From Pseudomonas marginalis (GTDB lineage Bacteria > Pseudomonadota > Gammaproteobacteria > Pseudomonadales > Pseudomonadaceae), in assembly GCF_008692035.1 (NCBI RefSeq), contig NZ_VTFG01000003.1, positions 1-64,000 of the forward strand: DNA of 64,000 nt, given 5' to 3'. A program made the translations under genes and the position numbers. This document shows, one piece after another, positions 40,141 through 48,715 of the stretch (the stretch's first letter is position 1; the number at the start of each line of letters is the position of its first letter). A model generated the notes under the pieces. That model did no database searches. It was given only the letters and a program-made list of their open reading frames with translations, and was not told where the DNA came from.

Positions 40141-41133
40141 TCAGAAGGTGTGGGCGTAACGAACCTGCACGGCATAGTCCTGCCGGGAGCGGTTCTCGAC
40201 ACCGGTTTCCTTGTAAGTGTTGAGCCAGAAGCCTTGGCCTTCACTGATTTTCCAGAACATGCCGGGGCCTATGCCCAGCACTTTTTCCCGCGAGTCGCTC
40301 AGCCGGTCGCCGTTGATCTGGTCGTCGGTGATCTGCCGGAAGTAATAGCCGTTGATCCCCACCGACACGTTGGGGATGACTTCATAGGACGCCGTGAAGT
40401 TGGCCCAGGCCGACTGCCCGGCGCGGCTGTCGCTCACCGGTTTGCCCTCGAAGGAATCCTGCGAACTGCTGGCCGGGTCGCGGTTCTTGAAGTTGTACAG
40501 GTAATGCAGGCGCCAACTGACTTCCCAGCGCGGTGCCGGCATCCAGGTTGCGGCCCAGTAGGGGTTCAGGGAGTAATAGTTCGACCCTGGGTTGAGGTCT
40601 TTGTGTTTGTCGTATTTACCGGTCGGCAGGATCGTGTCAAAGGCCACCCGCTGCACGAACACCGGGCGCCCGTGCGCATCGACGATAGGATCGAATTGGA
40701 TCTGCGGCCCGACGGTGACATCGCCAAGCCCCGTGGCGTTGTCTTGCAGCGCCGGCCCATTACTGCCAAAGGTGGCATCCAGTGACACGACGGGTACCAG
40801 CAAGCTCCAGCCCAGGTGCGCGCCGCCGCCAATGGTGTCGGGCGAGTAGTAGCTGAGCTGGTTGATCAGCGTGATCACGTTGATTTTGGGATTGTCGAAG
40901 GCGCCGTTGGCCTTGCCGCTGTTGGTCCTGAGACTGCTGGCGGTGCTGAACTTCAAGTAGGTGAGATGGGACAGGCCGGGCGGCCCGGCAAAACCATCGT
41001 AGAAACTGGTGCCGCCGAGGTTGATGCCACTGGGCTCGGTCACCGAGGGCGCTGGCGGCCCATCGGCGGCGAATACAATTGACGAGGCGAAGCTGAGCAC
41101 CAGGCACGCTGGCAAGTATTTGAGTGGGCTCAT
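40141..41133 (-). CDS. Outer-membrane channel, phenol MetA-pathway family
   Basis: A 330-aa beta-barrel protein. The signal peptide (SPLKYLPACLVLSFASSIVFA) is followed by alternating beta strands and a C-terminal Phe (VRYAHTF), typical of outer-membrane barrels. Features such as GINGYYFRQITDDQINGDR and GIGPGMFWK are typical of the Phenol_MetA_deg family found in aromatic catabolic clusters. ATG 41133 is the start; 17 upstream codons lack signal-like character. It is first gene of the channel-MFS-oxygenase operon. Confidence 0.87.
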   Translation of the reverse strand: MSPLKYLPACLVLSFASSIVFAADGPPAPSVTEPSGINLGGTSFYDGFAGPPGLSHLTYLKFSTASSLRTNSGKANGAFDNPKINVITLINQLSYYSPDTIGGGAHLGWSLLVPVVSLDATFGSNGPALQDNATGLGDVTVGPQIQFDPIVDAHGRPVFVQRVAFDTILPTGKYDKHKDLNPGSNYYSLNPYWAATWMPAPRWEVSWRLHYLYNFKNRDPASSSQDSFEGKPVSDSRAGQSAWANFTASYEVIPNVSVGINGYYFRQITDDQINGDRLSDSREKVLGIGPGMFWKISEGQGFWLNTYKETGVENRSRQDYAVQVRYAHTF

Positions 41134-41274
41134 TGACGTGGCTCTATTATTGGAATTGTGAGCAGAGGGAACTCCCTCGCACAATCACCCTAAGCCAAAC
41201 CCCGCCGGCGTACTTGCGCGGTACCGCCAGAGTTGACTGATAGCGCCACGGGGCTCGTTTTAACGCCGGCGCTG

Positions 41275-42213
41275 TCAACCCTCGTAGCGAAACCCACCCG
41301 ACAACTTGCCCTTCAAATACCCCACCAACGCACTCACCGACTTCGGCACATGGGGCGAATATGGCCGAATCAGGTAGATCTCATCGGCAAACGCGCCCTT
41401 GAGTGTCCAGCCCTTGAGCACCTGTACCAGCTTGCCGCTGGCCAGCGCAGCGTGGGCGCTGAAGTCCGGGAGCAGGGCGATGCCCAAGTGGTTGAGCGCC
41501 GAATCACGCAGGGCTTCGCTGTTGTTGGTGGCGAAGCTGCCGGCGATGGGCACGGTGAGGCGTTCGACCTTTTTGCTGCCACGCTCGAAGGTCCAGGCGG
41601 GCTGGTCGGTGCCGCGCGGGTAGAACAGGCAGTTGTGCGCCGACAGGTCGCCGGGTTCGCGGGGTTCGCCGTGGCGTTGCAGGTAATCGCGGCTGGCGAC
41701 CAGCACCGAACCGGTGTCGCACAGCTTCCAGGCCACATGGGTTTCCGGCACCTGGAAGCCGTGGCGCACGGCGAGGTCGTAGCCCTCGGCCGCCAGCGAA
41801 CTCAGGGCATCCGAGACATCCAGCTGGATACGCACCTGCGGGTACTGCTGCAGGAATTCCGCCAAGTGCGGCACCAGCTGTTGCCGGGCGAATGCCACGG
41901 GGGCGGTCAAGCGCACCAGGCCACGAATCTCCCCGGCGGAATCGCGCACCGACGAGAAGCTGCGCGCGATTTGCTCATAGGCACCGCGCACTTCACGGGT
42001 CAGCGACAACCCGGCATCGGTCAAGCGCACGCTGCGCGTGGTGCGGGTCACCAGCCGTGTGCCGGTGGCTTTCTCGAGGTCGGAAATGCGCTGGCTGACC
42101 GCGGATTTACTCACCCCCAGGCGCGCAGCGGCGGCGGTGTAGGTGCCGTGTTCCTCCAGCACTGAGAGCCAGTGAATGTGGGTCCACAGCCCTTCGATCT
42201 CGGATTTTTCCAT
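41275..42213 (-). CDS. LysR-family regulator divergent from mmsA
   Basis: A 312-aa LysR regulator. Its helix-turn-helix is LSVLEEHGTYTAAAARLGVSKSAVSQRISDLEKATG and its effector domain is of the CrgA-like kind (VRLTAPVAFARQQLVPHLAEFLQQYPQVRIQL). It diverges from the mmsA-like gene with ~108 bp between starts, including a 15-bp palindrome. It is the likely regulator of that dehydrogenase, whereas P. aeruginosa mmsA is controlled by an AraC protein. Confidence 0.88.
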   Translation of the reverse strand: MEKSEIEGLWTHIHWLSVLEEHGTYTAAAARLGVSKSAVSQRISDLEKATGTRLVTRTTRSVRLTDAGLSLTREVRGAYEQIARSFSSVRDSAGEIRGLVRLTAPVAFARQQLVPHLAEFLQQYPQVRIQLDVSDALSSLAAEGYDLAVRHGFQVPETHVAWKLCDTGSVLVASRDYLQRHGEPREPGDLSAHNCLFYPRGTDQPAWTFERGSKKVERLTVPIAGSFATNNSEALRDSALNHLGIALLPDFSAHAALASGKLVQVLKGWTLKGAFADEIYLIRPYSPHVPKSVSALVGYLKGKLSGGFRYEG

Positions 42214-42260
42214 GGGTTTATTGTTCGCTTGTGAGGACAATCAGTTCTTGATTCTGCTCT

Positions 42261-42275
42261 GGTTTGGAACAAACC
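42261..42275. promoter_or_regulatory. Palindrome in the LysR/mmsA divergon
   Basis: GGTTTG-GAA-CAAACC is a perfect 6-bp dyad 46 bp upstream of the mmsA ATG. It is a candidate binding site for the divergent LysR protein. Confidence 0.5.
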
Positions 42276-42321
42276 GAAAGCCTATCGTGTGTCCCAACGC
42301 AACCCACCTGGATCGACTGCC

Positions 42322-43821
42322 ATGACTACAACCATCGAGCACTACATCAACGACCAGCGCGTCAGCCGCGATGATCGCTATCAGGACGTCTACAACCCGG
42401 CCACCGGCGAAGTGACCGGCCGCGTTGCCCTGGCCAGCAGCCAGACCGTGTCAGAAGCCGTCGCCGCTGCCCAGGCCGCTTTTGCCGGTTGGGCCGACAC
42501 CCCGCCTATCCGTCGCGCCCGCGTGCTGTTCGAATACCTGCACCTGCTGCGTGAGCGCAAGGACGACCTGGCGCGCATCATCGTCGCCGAACACGGCAAG
42601 GTCTTCACCGATGCCCAGGGCGAAGTCGACCGTGGCATCGACATTCTCGAATTCGCCTGCGGCATCCCCAACCTGCTCAAGGGCGAGCATTCCGACCAGG
42701 TCTCCCGTGGCATGGACAACTGGACGATGCGCCAGCCGCTGGGTGTCGTGGCCGGCGTCACGCCGTTCAACTTCCCGGTGATGGTGCCGATGTGGATGTA
42801 CCCGATCGCCATTGCGGCGGGCAACACCTTCATCCTCAAGCCAAGCCCGACCGATCCAAGTGCTTCGCTGTTCATGGCTGAACTGCTGCGTGAAGCCGGC
42901 CTGCCCAAAGGCGTGTTCAACGTGGTGCAGGGCGACAAGGAATCGGTGGACGCGCTGATCGCGCACCCGGACGTCAAGGCTGTGAGCTTTGTCGGCTCCA
43001 CGCCGATTGCCCAGTACATCTACGAAACCGGTGCGCGCAACGGCAAGCGTGTGCAAGGCCTGGGCGGCGCGAAGAACCATATGGTGGTGATGCCGGACGC
43101 GGATATCGAAAAAACCGTCGACGCCTTGATGGGCGCCGCCTACGGCAGTGCCGGCGAACGCTGCATGGCCATCTCCGTCGCGGTACTGGTCGGCGATGTC
43201 GGTGACAAAGTCATCGCCGCCCTGACCGAACGCGCCAGGCACCTGCGCATCACCGACGGCCGCGACCTCAAGGCCGAGATGGGCCCGATTGTGTCCCGCG
43301 CCGCACTGGAGCGCATCAGCGGCTACATCGAACAAGGCGTGCAGGCCGGCGCGCAATTGCTGCTCGACGGGCGTGACTATGTACCCACCGAGGCTGGCCT
43401 GGAAAACGGTTTCTGGCTCGGCGCGACCCTGTTCGACCACGTGACCCAGGAGATGAGCATCTACCGCGAAGAAATTTTCGGCCCGGTACTGGCCTGCGTG
43501 CGCGTGAATGACTTCGCCGAGGCGGTGAAGCTGGTCAACGACCACGAATTCGGCAACGGCGTCAGCTGCTTTACCCGCGACGGCAACATTGCCCGCGAGT
43601 TTGCCCGGCGTATCGAAGTGGGCATGGTCGGCATCAACGTGCCGATCCCGGTGCCGATGGCCTGGCACGGGTTTGGTGGCTGGAAGAAGAGCCTGTTCGG
43701 CGACATGCATGCCTACGGCACTGAGGGTGTGCGCTTCTACACCAAGCAGAAATCGATCATGCAGCGCTGGTCGGAGAGCATCGAGCAGGGCGCGGAGTTT
43801 GCGATGCCGGTGTCCAAATAA
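42322..43821 (+). CDS. mmsA: CoA-acylating methylmalonate-semialdehyde dehydrogenase
   Basis: A 499-aa ALDH of the MMSDH class, converting methylmalonate or malonate semialdehyde to propionyl- or acetyl-CoA in valine, beta-alanine or inositol breakdown. The nucleophile is C281 ([11 protein letters not shown]), and the usual general-base Glu is replaced by Asn in GLGGAKNH, a hallmark of the CoA-dependent MMSDH group. ATG 42322 gives the family length. No mmsB or inositol genes adjoin it, so its pathway is not fixed by context. Confidence 0.9.
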   Translation: MTTTIEHYINDQRVSRDDRYQDVYNPATGEVTGRVALASSQTVSEAVAAAQAAFAGWADTPPIRRARVLFEYLHLLRERKDDLARIIVAEHGKVFTDAQGEVDRGIDILEFACGIPNLLKGEHSDQVSRGMDNWTMRQPLGVVAGVTPFNFPVMVPMWMYPIAIAAGNTFILKPSPTDPSASLFMAELLREAGLPKGVFNVVQGDKESVDALIAHPDVKAVSFVGSTPIAQYIYETGARNGKRVQGLGGAKNHMVVMPDADIEKTVDALMGAAYGSAGERCMAISVAVLVGDVGDKVIAALTERARHLRITDGRDLKAEMGPIVSRAALERISGYIEQGVQAGAQLLLDGRDYVPTEAGLENGFWLGATLFDHVTQEMSIYREEIFGPVLACVRVNDFAEAVKLVNDHEFGNGVSCFTRDGNIAREFARRIEVGMVGINVPIPVPMAWHGFGGWKKSLFGDMHAYGTEGVRFYTKQKSIMQRWSESIEQGAEFAMPVSK

Positions 43822-43843
43822 CGCTTGGCACCGCAGGGCAAAG

Positions 43844-43874
43844 GTGGGAGGGGGCAGGCTCCCTCCCACTTTTG
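43844..43874 (+). terminator. REP-type terminator after mmsA
   Basis: GTGGGAGGG (43844-43852) pairs with CCCTCCCAC (43861-43869), followed by TTTT. Same palindrome family as at 20986 and 46537. Confidence 0.8.
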
Positions 43875-43893
43875 GTTGTTTTTCACTTGAGGG

Positions 43894-43934
43894 TTGACGG
43901 CCAGGCGAATGACGAATACTGTACATAAACACAG
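43894..43934 (+). promoter_or_regulatory. SOS promoter: sigma70 boxes with overlapping LexA site
   Basis: TTGACG (43894-43899) and TACTGT (43917-43922) are separated by 17 bp. CTGTACATAAACACAG (43919-43934) is a perfect CTGT-N8-ACAG LexA box overlapping the -10 element. Predicted transcription starts near 43929. The promoter reads toward the pectin lyase gene. Confidence 0.8.
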
Positions 43935-44040
43935 TGTTTAAGCGCTGATCAACCAGGATGGCAACATCAGCCACGCCAAACACTGTGTGCAAGTTAATGG
44001 ATTAACTTAATGCGCAGGCTCGTTATACCGAGCCGTTTTT
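43929..44040 (+). ncRNA. Structured leader (attenuator or small RNA) before pectin lyase
   Basis: From the predicted start, ACACAGTGTTT (43929-43939) pairs with AAACACTGTGT (43978-43988), enclosing GCTGAT (43944-43949) with ATCAGC (43966-43971). AAGTTAAT-GG-ATTAACTT (43991-44008) forms a second stem. The unit ends in an intrinsic terminator 20 bp before the pectin lyase ATG. It could be an attenuated leader needing antitermination, or an SOS-induced small RNA. Confidence 0.55.
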
Positions 44041-44042
44041 AT
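44017..44042 (+). terminator. Intrinsic terminator directly upstream of pectin lyase
   Basis: GGCTCG (44017-44022) pairs with CGAGCC (44029-44034), followed by GTTTTTAT. The mmsA gene already has its own terminator, so this one appears to act on the SOS promoter transcript. Confidence 0.85.
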
Positions 44043-44059
44043 TGATAGAGAGGGAACTC

Positions 44060-44998
44060 ATGTCCTATCCAGAAAGCAAACTCACCGGCTTAACCGGTTT
44101 CGCCCTCGCGGCAAAAGTCACCGGTGGCTGGTCCGGCCCTGTGGTCAGCATTACTACCCTGGATCAACTCAAGGCCAATATCGGCGACACCACGCCTCGG
44201 GTATTGGTGATCAACAGTAATATCTCGGCGTCGAGCCTGACCAAAGTCAACTTGGGCGCCAACAAGACCCTGATCGGTTCGTTCCAGAACCGCACGTTGG
44301 AGAATATTCACCTGCGTGCAACCGCGCAGTCGCAGAACATCATTCTGCAGAATATTATCTTCAAGCATTCGGCGAGCATTAAGGCCAATGACGATATTCA
44401 GGTCTACCTGAACTACGGCAGCAAGTACTGGATTGATCATTGCTCCTTTGTCGGTCACAGCTGGTCAACCACTGACGGCAGTGAAGATAAACTGCTGTAT
44501 ATCGGTGAAAAAGCCGATTATGCCACCATCAGCAACTGCTTCTTTGGCAGCCACAAGTACGGGCTGATCTTCGGTCACCCGGCGGATGATAATAAGGCAG
44601 AGTTCAACGGTTATCCGCGCCTGACGTTGTGTCATAACCGCTTCGACAATATGGAAGTGCGCGCACCCGGCTTGATGCGCTACGGTTACTTCCATGTGTA
44701 CAACAACTACATCAATAACTTCCACCTCGGTTTTACCCTGGCGCAGAACGCCAATATCCTGTCTGAAAGTAACTATTTTGGCGAAGGCAGCCAGAATAAA
44801 GGCATGTTGGATGACAAAGGCACCGGGACGTTCACTGATATAAACAGTGTGCCGCCGATCACCAACCAGAAGTCGCCCAAAGCACAATGGACGGCCAGTT
44901 CCAACTACGCCTATACCTTGAAGACCGCGACGCAAGCCAAGGACTTCACCCAGAAGAATGCCGGTGCCCAGGCTGCGGCGCTGGTATTCGGTAGTTGA
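44060..44998 (+). CDS. pnl: Pectin lyase (polysaccharide lyase family 1)
   Basis: A 311-aa pectin lyase. The sequence (SYPESKLTGLTGFALAAKV; YLNYGSKYWIDHCSFVGHSW; GLIFGHPADDN; MEVRAPGLMRYGYFHVYNNY) closely matches, as I remember it, the Pnl of P. marginalis and soft-rot Pectobacterium. These enzymes cleave methylated homogalacturonan by beta-elimination in plant cell walls. As in those enzymes, no signal peptide is visible, so release may be by another secretion route or lysis. ATG 44060 has GAGGGAA upstream. Base composition is lower in GC than neighbours, hinting at transfer. Control appears SOS-linked, consistent with mitomycin-inducible pectin lyases. Confidence 0.92.
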   Translation: MSYPESKLTGLTGFALAAKVTGGWSGPVVSITTLDQLKANIGDTTPRVLVINSNISASSLTKVNLGANKTLIGSFQNRTLENIHLRATAQSQNIILQNIIFKHSASIKANDDIQVYLNYGSKYWIDHCSFVGHSWSTTDGSEDKLLYIGEKADYATISNCFFGSHKYGLIFGHPADDNKAEFNGYPRLTLCHNRFDNMEVRAPGLMRYGYFHVYNNYINNFHLGFTLAQNANILSESNYFGEGSQNKGMLDDKGTGTFTDINSVPPITNQKSPKAQWTASSNYAYTLKTATQAKDFTQKNAGAQAAALVFGS

Positions 44999-45038
44999 GT
45001 AGCTAGCTTTCTATTGAGCTGTCATTTATTGCAAGTGC

Positions 45039-45071
45039 CACTGTATTTATATCAAGGATATAAATACAGTG
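45039..45071. repeat. 33-bp near-perfect palindrome between pnl and lsc
   Basis: CACTGTATTTATATC (45039-45053) and GATATAAATACAGTG (45057-45071) are exact 15-bp inverted arms around AAG. It begins 41 bases after the pnl stop and has no T-run. It may be a pnl 3' stem or an operator for levansucrase. Each arm contains CTGTATTTATAT, which resembles LexA half-sites, but the spacing is not canonical. Confidence 0.7.
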
Positions 45072-45111
45072 ATGGCCTTTGTAATCTAAATAATTCTTCA
45101 TGTTGCGATAA

Positions 45112-45146
45112 GCAAGTGCCCATGTTAAACCTTGGGGCGCACTTGC
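45112..45146 (+). other. Hairpin in the levansucrase upstream region
   Basis: GCAAGTGC (45112-45119) pairs with GCACTTGC (45139-45146). GCAAGTGCC also occurs as a direct repeat at 45031-45039. The region is AT-rich; no further gene is seen between pnl and lsc. Confidence 0.5.
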
Positions 45147-45249
45147 AGGGCCAACTATCTCTTGCTCTTTCAGTCAGTATTAAGTTGCTGGCTGCCAGGT
45201 GCTATTTAATCTTCGCTTGTCACTTAAGCGTCAGCAAAAGGACATCATC

Positions 45250-46500
45250 ATGAAACATGCGAATCACACACCCACTCGCTGGACACGGGCCGATGCGCTG
45301 AAAGTTAATGAAAATGACCCGACGACGACACAGCCGTTAGTGAGTCCTGACTTTCCTGTCATGAGTGACACGGTCTTTATCTGGGACACCATGCCCTTGC
45401 GTGAACTGGATGGCACGGTGGTATCGGTGGATGGCTGGTCGGTGATCTTCACCCTGACCGCCGATCGTCGCCCCCATGATCCACAATTCATCAATGCCGA
45501 TGGCCGCTACGACATCAAGCGCGATTGGGAAGACCGTCATGGTCATGCGCGGATCTGCTACTGGTATTCGCGCACCGGCAAGGACTGGATCTTCGGCGGC
45601 CGTGTCATGGCCGAAGGGGTTTCGCCGACCACCCGTGAATGGGCGGGCACGCCGATCCTGTTGAATAACAACGGTGACATCGACCTGTACTACACCTGCG
45701 TCACGCCGGGTGCCACGATTGCCAAAGTCCGAGGCCAGGTCATTACGTCGGACACCGGTGTCACCCTCCAGGGCTTTGATCAGGTCAAGTCGTTGTTCGA
45801 CGCCGACGGCACCTATTATCAAACCGAAGCCCAGAATGCGACCTGGAACTTTCGCGATCCCAGCCCCTTTATCGATCCCGTCGATGGCAAGTTGTACATG
45901 GTGTTCGAAGGCAATGTCGCCGGTGAGCGCGGCACTCACGAAGTGGGCCCGAACGAGCTGGGCCTGGTGCCGCCGGGGCACGAGGACGTGGGCGGTGCCC
46001 GCTACCAGGTGGGCTGCATCGGCATCGCCGTGGCCAAGGACCTCAACGGTGACGAGTGGGAAATCCTGCCGCCACTGGTCACGGCCGTCGGCGTGAACGA
46101 CCAGACCGAACGGCCGCACTATGTGTTCCAGGACAACAAGTACTACCTGTTCACCATCAGCCACAAGTTCACCTATGCCGATGGCGTGACGGGGCCGGAT
46201 GGCGTCTATGGGTTCGTCAGCGATCATCTGTTCGGGCCCTATACGCCGATGAACGCGTCCGGGCTGGTCCTCGGCAATCCGCCGTCGCAACCGTTCCAGA
46301 CGTATTCCCACTGCGTGATGCCCAACGGCCTGGTGACGTCGTTTATCGACAGCGTGCCCACCACCGGCGATGACTATCGCATCGGCGGCACCGAGGCGCC
46401 GACGGTCAGGATCGTGTTGAAGGGCGATCGTTCGTTTGTGCAGGAGGCTTATGACTATGGCTATATTCCGGCGATGCGGGATGTGGTGTTGAGCCAGTGA
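45250..46500 (+). CDS. lsc: Levansucrase (GH68)
   Basis: A 416-aa extracellular fructosyltransferase making levan from sucrose. The catalytic triad is visible: nucleophile D46 (VFIWDTMPL), transition-state stabiliser D202 (NFRDPSPF) and acid/base E286 ([12 protein letters not shown]). They sit at positions essentially identical to Erwinia amylovora levansucrase. There is no N-terminal signal peptide, as in Erwinia and Pseudomonas homologues. AGGA precedes ATG 45250. It lies 250 bp after pectin lyase behind a strongly palindromic region. Confidence 0.95.
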   Translation: MKHANHTPTRWTRADALKVNENDPTTTQPLVSPDFPVMSDTVFIWDTMPLRELDGTVVSVDGWSVIFTLTADRRPHDPQFINADGRYDIKRDWEDRHGHARICYWYSRTGKDWIFGGRVMAEGVSPTTREWAGTPILLNNNGDIDLYYTCVTPGATIAKVRGQVITSDTGVTLQGFDQVKSLFDADGTYYQTEAQNATWNFRDPSPFIDPVDGKLYMVFEGNVAGERGTHEVGPNELGLVPPGHEDVGGARYQVGCIGIAVAKDLNGDEWEILPPLVTAVGVNDQTERPHYVFQDNKYYLFTISHKFTYADGVTGPDGVYGFVSDHLFGPYTPMNASGLVLGNPPSQPFQTYSHCVMPNGLVTSFIDSVPTTGDDYRIGGTEAPTVRIVLKGDRSFVQEAYDYGYIPAMRDVVLSQ

Positions 46501-46536
46501 CCGCAATGCAAAACCCAGCCTGATTTCATCAGGTAG

Positions 46537-46570
46537 GTGGGAGGGGGCTTGCCCCCTCCCACTTTTTTTT
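46537..46570 (+). terminator. REP-type terminator after levansucrase
   Basis: GTGGGAGGGGGC (46537-46548) and GCCCCCTCCCAC (46551-46562) are perfect 12-bp arms followed by eight T. A strong terminator belonging to the repeated palindrome family. Confidence 0.92.
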
Positions 46571-46694
46571 GACCGCATTTCAGCCTGCCTTCAAGGCTCA
46601 AGTCCTCGCCCACCTGGCCGATACAGGCACTAGCAGCACGAGTGATCCCGAACTCGTAGGTGCACGCCTGGTCGTCGCTCAGGTCAACGAATAA
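46569..46694 (+). pseudogene. Possible gene remnant
   Basis: The frame ending at TAA 46692-46694 reads ...AFKAQVLAHLADTGTSST, then SDPELVGARLVVAQVNE. This has protein-like composition and codon use but only about 40 residues and no plausible start beyond a TTG next to the terminator. It may be the 3' end of a gene lost when the levansucrase region was inserted. I do not recognise the family. Confidence 0.35.
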
Positions 46695-46712
46695 AAATCA
46701 AAAGGGGTGGCC

Positions 46713-48698
46713 ATGACCATATTGCAGCGTGTGATCGGCGGGTTTGCGGTGTTGGTGCTGTTACTGCTAGTCATGGCGGGGATCAGTTATCAGAACACCC
46801 AGTCCATCAGCAGTCGCTTGAACATTATCACCGGCGAGTCGGCACCCTTGAGCCGGGCCGCCAGTGAGCTATACGTGCACATTCTGCGCGCCAACCAGGC
46901 GTTGCTGGCCCTTCAGATCAGCACCGACCCCAAGCAGATCGAGGACGGCAAGCGACCGTTCACCGAGAGCATCGCCCAGTTCAATCAATTGCTCGACAGC
47001 ACCGTTGCCTATACGGGCGAGCATGAGGCGCTGCGGGCGAACCTGGCGCAGCAGCGCCAACAGGTCGCGGCCTACGCCGAACAGGCGCAGGCGCTGATGG
47101 CGTCCCACGTGCAACACGTGCAGCAATTGGCGCTGACCCGGCAACTGCAAGGCTACAGCAGTGCACAGGCGATACAGCTGACCAGCTATCTGCGCGATTA
47201 CATTGCCCATGCACGCAGTGTCGGCGAACCGCAACAGGTGGCCGCAGCGGAAAAGCTGCTGTTGGAAGTCAACAAATCCTACGATGGCTTCGCGGCTCAT
47301 ACCGTCACGCCGGCCATTGATAAATTACAGCGTGTGCTCAATCTCCAGGACGAAGTGATCAGCACCCGGGCCCAGGCCCTGGCGGCGATTGACCCCAGGG
47401 TCGGGCGGATTGCCGGCGTCATGGTCAATCGCCTGCTGACTGACCTGACCGCCCCTGACGGCCTGTTCCAGGCTTATCAGGTGGAGGCAAAACTGGCCGC
47501 GCAGGTGCAGCAGCAACGCAGTGCGGTTGACGCGGCGCTGAAAGCCACCCTGGACAGGATTGGCGAGTTCGGCAGCCAGTCCCTGGAGGTCGCCAACCAG
47601 GCCAGCCAGTCGGCCAATGCCACCATCGGCACCAGCCGCAGCTTGCTGTTGATCGCGTGTGTGCTGGCGGTGCTGGCGGCGGTGGCGATTGGTACCTGGG
47701 TCGCCTTCAGCCTGCGGCGTCCACTGGCGGCGTTTCGTGAAGTCCTCAAGACGCTCACGGCGGGAGACATGCGGGTCAGTTTCGATGTCAGCCGTAAAGA
47801 CGAGTTCGGTGAGTTGGGCGGTTACCTGAACGAACTGACCACGGCCCTGCGTAAAACCTTCCGTGAGTTGATCGGCTCTGCCGATGCGCTGGCCGTTACC
47901 GCGGGCAGCAACGCCCTGAACAGCGAGCAGACCACCCGGGTGGTGGATGAACAGAAGGACCGCTTGCAATCGGCGGCTTCGGCCATGACGCAGATGGAAA
48001 GCACGGTCGAAGAGGTGGCCCGGCGTGCGCAGGACACCCGCCAGGCCGTGGACGACACGAGTGAGCTCACGCACAAGGTGCAGGCGCGTGTGGCCGAGAC
48101 CATCGTCAATATCCGCCAGCAGGCCGACCAGGTGAACAAGGCCACGCAGGTGACCGATGAGTTGCAGAAGTACGGACAGAATATCGAGGGCATTGTTGTC
48201 GCCATTCGCACCATTGCCGAACAGACCAACCTGCTCGCCCTGAATGCGGCGATCGAAGCGGCCCGTGCCGGCGAGCAGGGACGCGGTTTTGCGGTGGTGG
48301 CCGATGAAGTGCGCTCCCTGGCCAGCCGTACCCAGACCTCGACCAGCGAAATCCAGGACATGATCGGGCTCATGCAGGAAAAGATTCACTCGGTGGTGCA
48401 CGTGATGAACGAAAGCCAGGCGCAGTCCACCCAATGCGTGTCCCTGGCCTCGGGCGCGGGTGACTTGCTGCTGTCGATGAGCGACTCGGTCGACAGTATC
48501 CGCGACATGAATATCCAGATCGCCGCCGCCACCGAGGAGCAGAGCGCCACGGTGCAGGAAACCAGTCGGATGGTCATCCAGATCAACGATTCGGCCCAGC
48601 AGACGGCAGACGGCGCCGAGCAGTCCGCCATCAGCAGCCACGAGCTGGCGGACATGGCCAAGGTGCAGCGCGAGCTGCTCCATCATTTCAGCGTTTGA
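46713..48698 (+). CDS. Methyl-accepting chemotaxis protein paired with a sugar-binding protein
   Basis: A 661-aa chemoreceptor. TM1 ([21 protein letters not shown]) lies at residues ~8-28. A ~270-residue periplasmic helical domain is followed by TM2 ([22 protein letters not shown]), HAMP, and the signalling tip [48 protein letters not shown] precedes ATG 46713. The stop is 18 bp before the ATG of a periplasmic binding protein gene, suggesting the two form a ligand-binding-protein-dependent receptor, like Trg with RbsB/MglB. Confidence 0.9.
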   Translation: MTILQRVIGGFAVLVLLLLVMAGISYQNTQSISSRLNIITGESAPLSRAASELYVHILRANQALLALQISTDPKQIEDGKRPFTESIAQFNQLLDSTVAYTGEHEALRANLAQQRQQVAAYAEQAQALMASHVQHVQQLALTRQLQGYSSAQAIQLTSYLRDYIAHARSVGEPQQVAAAEKLLLEVNKSYDGFAAHTVTPAIDKLQRVLNLQDEVISTRAQALAAIDPRVGRIAGVMVNRLLTDLTAPDGLFQAYQVEAKLAAQVQQQRSAVDAALKATLDRIGEFGSQSLEVANQASQSANATIGTSRSLLLIACVLAVLAAVAIGTWVAFSLRRPLAAFREVLKTLTAGDMRVSFDVSRKDEFGELGGYLNELTTALRKTFRELIGSADALAVTAGSNALNSEQTTRVVDEQKDRLQSAASAMTQMESTVEEVARRAQDTRQAVDDTSELTHKVQARVAETIVNIRQQADQVNKATQVTDELQKYGQNIEGIVVAIRTIAEQTNLLALNAAIEAARAGEQGRGFAVVADEVRSLASRTQTSTSEIQDMIGLMQEKIHSVVHVMNESQAQSTQCVSLASGAGDLLLSMSDSVDSIRDMNIQIAAATEEQSATVQETSRMVIQINDSAQQTADGAEQSAISSHELADMAKVQRELLHHFSV

Positions 48699-48715
48699 GC
48701 CGCGGGAGTCAGAAC

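Noticed and set aside
45039-45071. A LexA box within the 33-bp palindrome
   Set aside because: Each arm has CTGT and ACAG, but the N8 spacing of a LexA box is not met in any pairing.
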